DNA from: an uncultured Prevotella sp.
GTDB taxonomy: Bacteria; Bacteroidota; Bacteroidia; Bacteroidales; Bacteroidaceae
Reading direction: 5' to 3'
DNA: 9,424 bases
Assembly: GCA_947072805.1 (NCBI GenBank)
Contig: CAMTJK010000130.1
Location: 1-9,424, forward strand
Positions 1 through 6,628 of the stretch are shown piece by piece. The notes under the pieces were generated by a model. The model searched no databases. It was not told the origin of the DNA and saw nothing but the letters and a program-made list of their open reading frames with translations. The position numbers and the translations under genes are program-made. Numbering within the stretch: position 1 is the first letter of the stretch; each line of letters starts with the position of its first letter.

Positions 1-54
1 TAACACACGTTAAAGTAAAGATTTTTCTAAAAAGTAAATAAATGTTATACGTAT
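1..54 (-). repeat. Left copy of terminal inverted repeat (outward-facing)
   Basis: This AT-rich stretch matches the reverse complement of 9367-9420 at 50 of 54 positions. The differences lie at positions 20, 28, 29 and 52. Read outward (leftward) it contains TTTACTTT twice, 19 bases apart (38-31 and 19-12). The second TTTACTTT runs into the palindrome TTAAC-N4-GTTAA, of which 13 bases are inside the window (13-1). It sits downstream of the leftward sulfatase-fold gene and points to whatever lies left of the window. It could be a dispersed promoter or leader element, or the end of a larger mobile or invertible segment. No gene in the window explains it. Confidence 0.85.
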
Positions 55-105
55 TGCGACACACTCAAAAAGTGAGGGCAAGACACAGTATCCGTGCAGC
101 CCTTC

Positions 106-127
106 AAACCGGCAAGTCTACCGGTTT
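106..127 (-). terminator. Hairpin across the stop codon of the sulfatase-fold gene
   Basis: AAACCGG (106-112) and CCGGTTT (121-127) form a perfect 7-bp stem with an 8-base loop, and the loop holds the TAG stop at 118-120. There is no U-tract after the stem on the minus strand, so it is not a textbook intrinsic terminator. It may protect the 3' end or weakly terminate. No better terminator for this gene is visible before the window ends. Confidence 0.35.
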
Positions 128-2073
128 CTTCTGTATTCATACTCCGCTGTCTGTATCATCGAGAAGACAAAACGGCGCAGGCGGCTGAATCGCGCCGTAT
201 CGGCAGACTCACGCAGCGTACCGTCGGGAAGAGCATCGTAGCGCAGCTCGCGACCGGTAGACGGATAGTTGATGTAGCACGAAACGGAATCGCGCGCCAC
301 AAGCTGGTCATCGGCAGAGTAGAACACCATATCGCGGCTGTCGGAAAGCAGATCGATGCCGAAACCGTCGTAATCGTAGCTCAAGCCCAGCAGTGCCAAG
401 AGCGTAGGCATGATATCCACCTGCATGGCAAGCCCGTCACGCATAGAGGGCTCGACGCCCGGACCGAAGATGATGAGCGGCACGTGATTGTATGACTGTG
501 GCAGTTCGCAGTCGGGCTGCCCCACTATCTTTCCGTGATCGGCAACAAAGACAAAGATGGTATTGTCATACCACGGTTCGCGGCGTGCCGCTGCCAGGAA
601 ATTGCCTATGGCACGGTCGGCATACTCCACTATACGCTGTTCGTCGTCGGTGGAACGTGTGTGACAGTCGGCAGGTATGACATAGGGAGGATGATTGCTC
701 ACAGTGAGCAAGGTGGCGAAGAAGGGCTTGCCGGAAGCCGCCGTACGGTTGATGGCGTTCAGGGCGTAAGAGAAGAGGAACGCATCGGGCACGCCGAACG
801 AATTGACAACCTCTGCCGCCGGATAGTCTTCCTGCGCATATACCTCGTCGTAGCCGTTGGTTCTGAGAAAGGCATTCATGTTGTCGTACTGCGCCTCGTG
901 CGTCATAAAGAAGAGATTGTGGTATCCGTGCTCCTTCAGCACCGTGGGAATGCCGCTTCTGCGCGGCGTCACCGTGCCCTTCATGAGGTTGCGCTTCATC
1001 ATTGCCGGAAACGAATAGAGCGATGCCGTGAGCCCGTGGTTGGTGTGTATGCCTGCCGAATAGCAGCGCGTGAAGGTGAGCGAGGTGCGGCAGAGACTGT
1101 CGAGCACGGGCGTGAGTGGGACTTTCTGTCCGAATGTCTGAAGCAGACTTGCCGACATAGACTCCATAAGCACCATCACCACATTGCTGTTCTGCCTGCT
1201 GCGTGTGGCGGTGACATGGCGCCGCAGCACGTGCATGGAGTCTACGTCTCCCGTCACGGCCAGATGCTCGCGTGCATAGGCTATGGCTTCGTGCGGTGGA
1301 AGCAGATGCAGCTCGGTGTTTTCCTTGCGCCTGTCGTCGAGCGCGCTGGTGAGCAGGTTGAAAGCCGGCGCAATGCCGAGCTGGTTGAGGAAGGGGTCGT
1401 TGCAATAATACGCCTGACTGATTTTTATAGGGTTGTATCCTACCCTCCCCCTTATGCCGAATATGCACAATCCCGCCAGGAGCATGGCTGCAACCGCCTC
1501 GACAACCACTGCAAGGGGCTTGCGGCGCGGCAAGATGCGGCGTGCCGCCGACACGGCTCTGTCTGAACGGCGGGCAAGACACCACTGCAAGCGGGCAAAA
1601 GCCACCGCCGCCACAACGAAAAGCAGGATATAGATAAGGTAAGAACGCTCGCCGGTTACCATGCCTGCCGTGGTTCCGGTGTATCCGAACCACTCGAAGA
1701 TGCTCGAATTGATGTTCTTGAAGAAATAGCGGAAATAGGGAATGTTGGCTGCCGAGACGGCAAACACCAGGGTATAGAACACCGTCATCCACACAGCCAC
1801 GCCACGCCGCCAGTAACGGTGATAGTTTCCGACGCAGGCGGCGGTCTGTACTATAACCAGCGGGGCCACAAGGATGTAGCATCCCACCACATTGTCAAAC
1901 CACAAGCCGCGCAGAAAAGCCTGCAGCGGTGAGGTGCCGTCGCCCAACGACATGTCGCGCAGCGCGAAATACTCTATGAGACGGAACAGCGACATGCCGG
2001 CAAGACCGCAAAGATGGGCGCCCAGCAAGTGGCTGACGGTATATGCGAAAGGTGACTTGATATGCATTGCCAT
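118..2073 (-). CDS. LTA synthase-like sulfatase-fold membrane transferase
   Basis: An integral membrane protein with a periplasmic sulfatase-fold domain, of the LtaS/OpgB/phosphoethanolamine-transferase superfamily. Residue numbers below count from the start at 2073. About five hydrophobic segments fill residues 1-210. The catalytic domain spans about 295-580 and shows the family metal and nucleophile sites. These are Glu304 in VLMES, the likely nucleophile Thr349 in HTNHGLT (matching Thr300 of S. aureus LtaS), His461 in SNHPPY, and Asp512-His513 in VADHG. Such enzymes move a phosphoglycerol or phosphoethanolamine head group from a phospholipid to a periplasmic glycan or lipid. Bacteroidetes lack lipoteichoic acid, so the acceptor is unknown. 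An upstream in-frame ATG at 2148 would give 676 residues. I prefer 2073 because a TAnnTTTG box lies at 2098-2105, downstream of the 2148 ATG, and because the extra 25 residues are hydrophilic and unlike a membrane N-terminus. A further ATG at 2067 is also possible. The gene is divergent from the pectate lyase unit. Confidence 0.9.
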   Translation of the reverse strand: MAMHIKSPFAYTVSHLLGAHLCGLAGMSLFRLIEYFALRDMSLGDGTSPLQAFLRGLWFDNVVGCYILVAPLVIVQTAACVGNYHRYWRRGVAVWMTVFYTLVFAVSAANIPYFRYFFKNINSSIFEWFGYTGTTAGMVTGERSYLIYILLFVVAAVAFARLQWCLARRSDRAVSAARRILPRRKPLAVVVEAVAAMLLAGLCIFGIRGRVGYNPIKISQAYYCNDPFLNQLGIAPAFNLLTSALDDRRKENTELHLLPPHEAIAYAREHLAVTGDVDSMHVLRRHVTATRSRQNSNVVMVLMESMSASLLQTFGQKVPLTPVLDSLCRTSLTFTRCYSAGIHTNHGLTASLYSFPAMMKRNLMKGTVTPRRSGIPTVLKEHGYHNLFFMTHEAQYDNMNAFLRTNGYDEVYAQEDYPAAEVVNSFGVPDAFLFSYALNAINRTAASGKPFFATLLTVSNHPPYVIPADCHTRSTDDEQRIVEYADRAIGNFLAAARREPWYDNTIFVFVADHGKIVGQPDCELPQSYNHVPLIIFGPGVEPSMRDGLAMQVDIMPTLLALLGLSYDYDGFGIDLLSDSRDMVFYSADDQLVARDSVSCYINYPSTGRELRYDALPDGTLRESADTARFSRLRRFVFSMIQTAEYEYRRNR

Positions 2074-2097
2074 ACGTAACAGGTTGTTTTCCGGCGG

Positions 2098-2105
2098 CAA
2101 ACTTA
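2098..2105 (-). promoter_or_regulatory. Candidate -7 box for the sulfatase-fold gene
   Basis: Read leftward the sequence is TAAGTTTG followed by C, an exact match to the Bacteroidetes -7 consensus TAnnTTTG. It lies about 25 bases upstream of the ATG at 2073, giving a short leader. No clear -33 TTG was found at the expected distance. It lies inside the longer reading from 2148 and therefore argues for the shorter protein. Confidence 0.45.
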
Positions 2106-2167
2106 CACATAATTTCCGAAAATCGGGCATCTTTACACACGGTTTCACACTGCAAGAGCATCAGAAT

Positions 2168-2181
2168 CGTAAACGTTTACG
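2168..2181. promoter_or_regulatory. LacI-family-type operator palindrome
   Basis: CGTAAACGTTTACG is a perfect 14-bp palindrome with a central CG step and the AAACGTTT core typical of LacI/GalR-family operators. It lies between the two divergent genes. Its centre is about 66 bases upstream of the inferred transcription start of the pectate lyase unit and about 84 upstream of that of the sulfatase-fold gene. Its position upstream of the -33 box would suit activation or looping rather than simple blocking of polymerase. No regulator gene is in the window, so the binding protein is unknown. Confidence 0.55.
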
Positions 2182-2204
2182 TGTACGTTGGGCGTATGAA
2201 AGCC

Positions 2205-2234
2205 TTTGGACATCAGTTTTTTGACGTACTTTTG
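2205..2234 (+). promoter_or_regulatory. Promoter of the pectate lyase unit
   Basis: TTTG at 2205-2208 and TACTTTTG at 2227-2234 match the Bacteroidetes -33 and -7 elements (TTTG, then TAnnTTTG) with an 18-base spacer. Transcription would begin near 2241, giving a leader of about 32 bases before the ATG at 2273. This is the best promoter match in the window. Confidence 0.7.
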
Positions 2235-2272
2235 CCACGTTTAAGCTATTTACTGTAAATCTAAAGCACAAT

Positions 2273-2644
2273 ATGAAAAGATTCTTTACTTTATTAAGTT
2301 GCCTCGTGCTGACGGTTGCCGCCACGTGGGCAGACACCGGACAGACCGTCATCATCGACGGAACTGTAGTGGGAAAGTTTGCAACCTTGCTGACATTTGA
2401 AGGCGACAACGTAACACTCACTTTCGACGACAACACAAATCAAACAGCCGACATGGCTCTCGTATCCATCGACCTCACCTACGACAACACCGGCGACACG
2501 CCCTCTGCCATCGTGGAGATTAAGGAAGCCGGCGCTGCAGCCACAAGGGTCTACTCCATCAGCGGACAGTTTGTAGGCAACAGCACCGACAATCTGCCTG
2601 CCGGACTGTACATCGTAAACGGAAAGAAAACAATAATAAGATAA
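2273..2644 (+). CDS. Small secreted protein with T9SS C-terminal signal
   Basis: A 123-residue exported protein. Residues 1-20 form a signal peptide: Lys2-Arg3, a hydrophobic core, and a cleavage site after ATWA. Residues 21-90 are a short beta-rich, Asp/Thr/Asn-rich region without a recognised catalytic motif. Residues 92-123 resemble the C-terminal sorting domain of type IX secretion cargo in Prevotella: RVYSISGQFVG, then LPAGLYIVNGKK and a basic terminal IIR. In that system the domain takes cargo across the outer membrane and is usually removed as the protein is attached to the surface. Here the domain is joined to only about 70 mature residues, unusually short for a cargo. The gene is first in a unit with the pectate lyase, 15 bases upstream of it, behind a good promoter. 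It may be a surface or binding accessory, or the shortened remnant of a larger protein. Its function is unknown. Confidence 0.8.
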   Translation: MKRFFTLLSCLVLTVAATWADTGQTVIIDGTVVGKFATLLTFEGDNVTLTFDDNTNQTADMALVSIDLTYDNTGDTPSAIVEIKEAGAAATRVYSISGQFVGNSTDNLPAGLYIVNGKKTIIR

Positions 2645-2659
2645 AAAAACCACAGCATT

Positions 2660-5071
2660 ATGAAGCTACATTCATCTTTATTACATATAATGGCTGCGGC
2701 AATGCTCATGGTTTGCGGCACAGCCAAAGCACAGACATGGGACTTTACGTCCGTAAGTGAAACCGACAAAGCCAACCTGGCTGCCGACGCCGCCGGATGG
2801 ACACACGAATCGACCAGCAGCAACGACAGATACAAGAACATTGGCAACTATACCGAGGAGCCGCTGAAAGCCAACGGTGTAGAACTGGAGTTTACCCGCG
2901 GCATGCTCTTCACCATTTCTGCCGACGATGCCGTAAGAGTGGACGTGAAGGGCGCGCGCATGGCCATGAACAAGGCGCTTACCATCACCATCAAGGAGGC
3001 GAAAAAGGGATATAAGGTGACCATGAAGTGCAAAACGTCGAAGACGGGAACCGCACGCGGCGTGAATGTAACCAACATCACTCCCGAATCGGGCTTCTTC
3101 AACACCACCTCTGCCGACAACCAGACCAACGTGGGCGTGGTTACCGAAAACGGCGACATCACCATCACCAACACCGGCGGACTCTACGTATACAGCATCA
3201 GCGTAACCGATCCTGAAGCCGGAGGCTCGGGAGGCGGCAGCACCGTGGACCCGGCTGACCACTCGACGACACTGAACACGGCACAGAACCAGACACAGCT
3301 CATCACCACCGGAAACGTAATAAAATACTATAACACCGCCGACATTGCAGGCATAGCCATCGACAAGCAGGCCGGAACCGTTACCGTAACACCGCATTCG
3401 GGCGAATGGAACGACGTGTTCACAAAGTCGATAAGCAACATCTCTTTCTCTAAAGCCTCACAAAGCGGAGACAACGGCGAAATAACCAACAAGGGTGTAG
3501 AGATAACCGAGGCCAAGGGATGGTGCGAATCGGTATACGCAAAGTGGAACATCTACAGCGGAGCCACCTCTTATAATGTGTACGTAAAGGGCGGCAAGTA
3601 TGCCGACTTCACCAAGATAGACGGCGAACTGGTGCGCAACTACGGCACATACGGACGTGCCGACGTGGTAGGACTTATTGCCGGCAACAACTACGCACTG
3701 AAAGTGGTGCCCGTAATTGGCGGTGCTGAAGACGATACAAAGGCAAGCGTAGCCGAAAACCTCGAAGTGAGAAACTACGACCGCAGCGGATTTGCACACC
3801 TCAACTACTCGGGAGTGGGCGCATACAACGATGACGGAACACTGAAAAGCGAAGCACGCGTCGTATATGTGACGGCTGCAACGGCAAAGACCATATCTCT
3901 GAACGTAAAGACAAACAGCAAGGGCGGCGAAACCACCTATACCGGACTCCAGGACATCATCTACGGATATCAGAAGGGCTACGAGACACGTCCGCTCGAC
4001 GTGCGCGTCATAGGAACCATCACCGACACCGACATGGACTACTTCGGAAGCTCGTCGGAAGGCCTGCAGATAAAGGCTAACAGCAACGCAAAGCCCATGA
4101 ACATCACCATAGAGGGAATAGGAGAGGATGCCTGCTTCTGGGGATTCGGCTTCCTCGTACGCAGCGCACAGAGCGTAGAGCTGCGCAACTTCGGCATAAT
4201 GCTCTGCATGGACGACGCCGTATCGCTGGATACCGACAACCTGCACTGCTGGGTTCACCATCTCGACCTCTTCTACGGCAATACCGGTGGCGACAGCGAC
4301 CAGGCAAAGGGTGACGGAACCATCGATATCAAAGGCGACTCACAGTATATCACCGTGGCTTACAACCACTACTTCGACTGCGGAAAGACATCGCTGTGCG
4401 GAATGGACTCGGAAAGCGGCCCTAACTACATCGACTACCATCACAACTGGTTCGACCACAGCGACTCACGCCATCCGCGCGTAAGAACAATGACAGTACA
4501 TGTGTGGAACAACTACTATGACGGCTGCTCCAAATACGGCGTAGGCGCAACCACAGGCTCCAGCATCTTCGTGGAAAACAACTACTTCCGCGATACGAAG
4601 AACCCCATGCTGGCTTCACGGCAGGGCACAGATGCCAAAGGTGAGGGCACATTCTCGGGCGAAAACGGCGGAATGATAAAGAGCTTCGGCAACGTATATG
4701 CCGAGAAGGGCTCGAGCAGCAACTTCACTCCCATCACACACAAGGAGACGGCAACCGACTTCGACTGCTACGAAGCTGCATCGCGCAACGAGACGGTGCC
4801 TTCTTCGTACGTGACAAAGGTTGGCGGCACATCATACGACAACTTCGACACCAACAGCAGTCTGATGTATGAGTACACACCGGTAGCCGGAAGCGAAGTT
4901 CCTTCGGTTGTTACAGGCTTCTGGGGAGCAGGCAGACTGAACAAGGGCGACTTCAAATGGACATTCGACAACGCTGTCGATGACGCCGACTACAGTGTGA
5001 ATACCATCATGAAGAACGCGCTGAAAAACTACAAGAGCACGCTGGTGGGAAGCTTCGGCTCTGCCAACTAA
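2660..5071 (+). CDS. Secreted multi-domain pectate lyase, family PL1
   Basis: An extracytoplasmic lyase of 803 residues that should cleave polygalacturonate by calcium-dependent beta-elimination. Residues 1-24 are a signal peptide (cleavage after GTAKA). Residues 25-184 form a beta-rich, probably carbohydrate-binding module starting QTWDFTS. A Gly/Ser linker lies near 188-194, a second short region at about 200-270, and a fibronectin III-like segment at about 272-370. The parallel beta-helix catalytic domain runs from about 373 to 800. It shows the PL1 WVHHLD motif (531-536), DGTIDIKG (552-559, with calcium-ligand-type Asp552 and Asp556), and RHPRVR (604-609). The last matches RxPxxR, in which Arg604 corresponds to the catalytic Arg218 of PelC. 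The protein is much longer than classical PL1 enzymes of about 350-400 residues because of the N-terminal modules. No T9SS signal is seen at its C-terminus (ends GSFGSAN), unlike the small protein encoded just upstream. Export beyond the periplasm is therefore uncertain. Confidence 0.93.
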   Translation: MKLHSSLLHIMAAAMLMVCGTAKAQTWDFTSVSETDKANLAADAAGWTHESTSSNDRYKNIGNYTEEPLKANGVELEFTRGMLFTISADDAVRVDVKGARMAMNKALTITIKEAKKGYKVTMKCKTSKTGTARGVNVTNITPESGFFNTTSADNQTNVGVVTENGDITITNTGGLYVYSISVTDPEAGGSGGGSTVDPADHSTTLNTAQNQTQLITTGNVIKYYNTADIAGIAIDKQAGTVTVTPHSGEWNDVFTKSISNISFSKASQSGDNGEITNKGVEITEAKGWCESVYAKWNIYSGATSYNVYVKGGKYADFTKIDGELVRNYGTYGRADVVGLIAGNNYALKVVPVIGGAEDDTKASVAENLEVRNYDRSGFAHLNYSGVGAYNDDGTLKSEARVVYVTAATAKTISLNVKTNSKGGETTYTGLQDIIYGYQKGYETRPLDVRVIGTITDTDMDYFGSSSEGLQIKANSNAKPMNITIEGIGEDACFWGFGFLVRSAQSVELRNFGIMLCMDDAVSLDTDNLHCWVHHLDLFYGNTGGDSDQAKGDGTIDIKGDSQYITVAYNHYFDCGKTSLCGMDSESGPNYIDYHHNWFDHSDSRHPRVRTMTVHVWNNYYDGCSKYGVGATTGSSIFVENNYFRDTKNPMLASRQGTDAKGEGTFSGENGGMIKSFGNVYAEKGSSSNFTPITHKETATDFDCYEAASRNETVPSSYVTKVGGTSYDNFDTNSSLMYEYTPVAGSEVPSVVTGFWGAGRLNKGDFKWTFDNAVDDADYSVNTIMKNALKNYKSTLVGSFGSAN

Positions 5072-5113
5072 GCCCGGCGGCTAAAAGCAAAAAGCCCGGC
5101 GGCTGAAAGCAAC
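5070..5113 (+). repeat. 22-bp tandem repeat overlapping the pectate lyase stop
   Basis: Two adjacent copies (5070-5091 and 5092-5113) share AAGCCCGGCGGCT, then A or G, then AAAGCAA, and differ at only two positions. The first copy begins on the last two bases of the TAA stop codon. The second provides the left arm of the following hairpin. This looks like a recent local duplication of a hairpin arm. Confidence 0.8.
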
Positions 5114-5126
5114 AGCCGTCGGACTT
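5092..5126 (+). terminator. Hairpin after pectate lyase, without U-tract
   Basis: Positions 5092-5105 pair with 5113-5126 to form a stem of about 14 bp, with one C-A mismatch and one G-U wobble, around a 7-base loop. The sequence that follows is A-rich rather than T-rich, so this is more likely a 3'-end stabiliser or attenuator than a complete intrinsic terminator. Confidence 0.5.
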
Positions 5127-5160
5127 ACAAAACAAGACAATTCTCATTATAATATAATGT

Positions 5161-5202
5161 AAAAGCGGCGGAAGCATCATTGCGTCCGTCGCTTTTTATT
5201 TT
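5161..5202. terminator. Intrinsic terminator between convergent units
   Basis: AAAAGCGGCGGA (5161-5172) pairs with TCCGTCGCTTTT (5185-5196) with one G-U wobble, and T-rich sequence (TTTTTATTTT) follows on the plus strand. On the minus strand the stem is followed by CTTTTACATT, so it may also stop transcripts from the leftward unit ending at 5261. Confidence 0.8.
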
Positions 5203-5212
5203 GCTCTGCCGT

Positions 5213-5225
5213 CACCCTTCGGGTG
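5213..5225. other. Short hairpin downstream of the GH28 gene
   Basis: CACCC and GGGTG are separated by TTC, a 5-bp GC-rich stem. It lies about 35 bases past the GH28 stop on the minus strand. It is too short and lacks a U-tract, so it may only add to 3'-end structure. Confidence 0.3.
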
Positions 5226-5260
5226 CCGTGCGAACCCTTTGCCTATGTCGTTACGTACTT

Positions 5261-6616
5261 TCAGAATGCGTCTTCACGCAGTATCTCCGGGCGCTTGTCG
5301 GGCTTGGCGGTACGCACGGTCACGTTCTCGAATGTCACGTTGCGTGCGTGCTTCACGTAGAAGCCGCTTGCCGGCAGCGTTCCCCACATGGTGGCTTCCG
5401 GATATTCCTTTTCTTTCTCGTCGTCAGGTGCGGCGGTTTCTCCCACCCCACCCTCGTGACATACGGTTACGTTGCGCACGCTGACATTACGCACGGGATG
5501 TCCCGGCAGTCCGGTTATGGAGCATCCGGCGGTGCCGGCATTGTTTACGAATACGTTGTCAATGTGTACTCCGTCTATGCTTCCCACGTTGTCAATGCGC
5601 TGTCCCTCGTAATATCCGCGTGCCCTGTTGGCGAGCCTTACGAATATCGGCGATTCCGTTCCCTCCACAGTGATATTGCTCACGCTCACATTCTCGAGCA
5701 CTCCGCCGTCCACTATCTCCAGGGCAATGGCGCAAATGCCCCTCGGTCTGCCGAAATACTGCGACGACTGGTCGGCAGAAGGCTTCACGCAGATGCCGCT
5801 GATGTTGATATTGCGGAATCCGCCGTTCGTTTCGGTGCCGAGCTTTATGGCGTTGCAGTGGCTGCTCACCACACATCCCGTTATTGTGACGTTCTCGCAG
5901 AGGCGCGGCGAGGTGCTTTTCAGCGTTATGGCGTCGTCGTCGCTGTCGGCAATCATCCCCGTCACCACCACATCGTGACAGCCGTCTATGTCGAGCGCGT
6001 CATTATTGTAGTTGTTGCGGTTCACCACCTTTATTCCGTCTATCCTTACCCTGTCGCAGGCAAGATAATGCTGCATCCAGCAGCCGCTGTTTTTCATTGT
6101 AATGTCTTTCACCGTGATGTCTTTGCCCGCGATGAATCGCAGCAGATGCGGCCGTGTGATGCCCTCGTCGTTCCACGACAGCTTCTTGAACGCCTTGCCC
6201 CTGCCGTCGATGGTTCCATATCCGTCTATCACCACGTTCTGTACGTTGTCGGCATAAACAAGCTGTATGGTTTCTGTCTGTGTGCGCAACGATACATATT
6301 GCGACTTCATGGGTCTATAGTCGGCGAGCGAGGTGCTTCCATAGAGCGTTGCCCCGTGTTCGAGGTGCAGGTTTACGTTGCTTTTCAGCACTATCGTGCC
6401 TATCTTGTATGCTCCGGTGGGCACCACCACCCTTCCACCGCCGTTTTCCGAGCACTCGTCGATGGCTTTCTGCACGGCTTCGGTGCTCAGCACTGTGGTG
6501 TCAGCCACAGCACCGTAGCGCATTATGTTGTAGTCTGCCGCTGCCGCTCCCGCAGCGGTGAGCAGCAGCACAGACAATACCGTCATTCCGAGATATAAGG
6601 TTCTGATGTGTCGCAT
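5261..6616 (-). CDS. Secreted GH28 polygalacturonase-like hydrolase
   Basis: A 451-residue exported glycoside hydrolase of family 28, a right-handed parallel beta-helix enzyme that hydrolyses galacturonic acid linkages in pectin. Residues 1-27 are a signal peptide (cleavage near AGAAAA-D). The fold starts with YNIMRYGAVADTT, common in the family. The catalytic region shows NNDALDIDG (204-212), DSDDDAI (224-230, the Asp pair) and SSHCNAIKLGTETNGG (251-266). The last replaces the GHG motif of classical endo-polygalacturonases, as seen in exo-acting and rhamnogalacturonan-type members. The classical RIK motif is not evident in its usual place. The exact specificity (exo-galacturonidase or another GH28 activity) is therefore open. 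It is the last gene of a leftward unit, starting 12 bases after the transporter's stop, and it is convergent with the pectate lyase whose products it could process. No T9SS or lipoprotein signal is visible, so a periplasmic location is likely. Confidence 0.9.
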   Translation of the reverse strand: MRHIRTLYLGMTVLSVLLLTAAGAAAADYNIMRYGAVADTTVLSTEAVQKAIDECSENGGGRVVVPTGAYKIGTIVLKSNVNLHLEHGATLYGSTSLADYRPMKSQYVSLRTQTETIQLVYADNVQNVVIDGYGTIDGRGKAFKKLSWNDEGITRPHLLRFIAGKDITVKDITMKNSGCWMQHYLACDRVRIDGIKVVNRNNYNNDALDIDGCHDVVVTGMIADSDDDAITLKSTSPRLCENVTITGCVVSSHCNAIKLGTETNGGFRNINISGICVKPSADQSSQYFGRPRGICAIALEIVDGGVLENVSVSNITVEGTESPIFVRLANRARGYYEGQRIDNVGSIDGVHIDNVFVNNAGTAGCSITGLPGHPVRNVSVRNVTVCHEGGVGETAAPDDEKEKEYPEATMWGTLPASGFYVKHARNVTFENVTVRTAKPDKRPEILREDAF

Positions 6617-6628
6617 GGCGATGCAGCA

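Noticed and set aside
535..1566. A 343-codon plus-strand frame, and a 438-codon second minus-strand frame (566-1882), over the sulfatase-fold gene
   Set aside because: Both overlap the catalytic motifs of the real gene, have biased composition and no recognisable domain.
5070..5113. Possible CRISPR-like repeat
   Set aside because: Only two directly adjacent copies with no spacers; it is a simple tandem duplication.
5180..6598. A 472-codon open frame on the plus strand opposite the GH28 gene
   Set aside because: It begins inside the terminator and has unnatural composition; the minus strand carries recognisable GH28 motifs.
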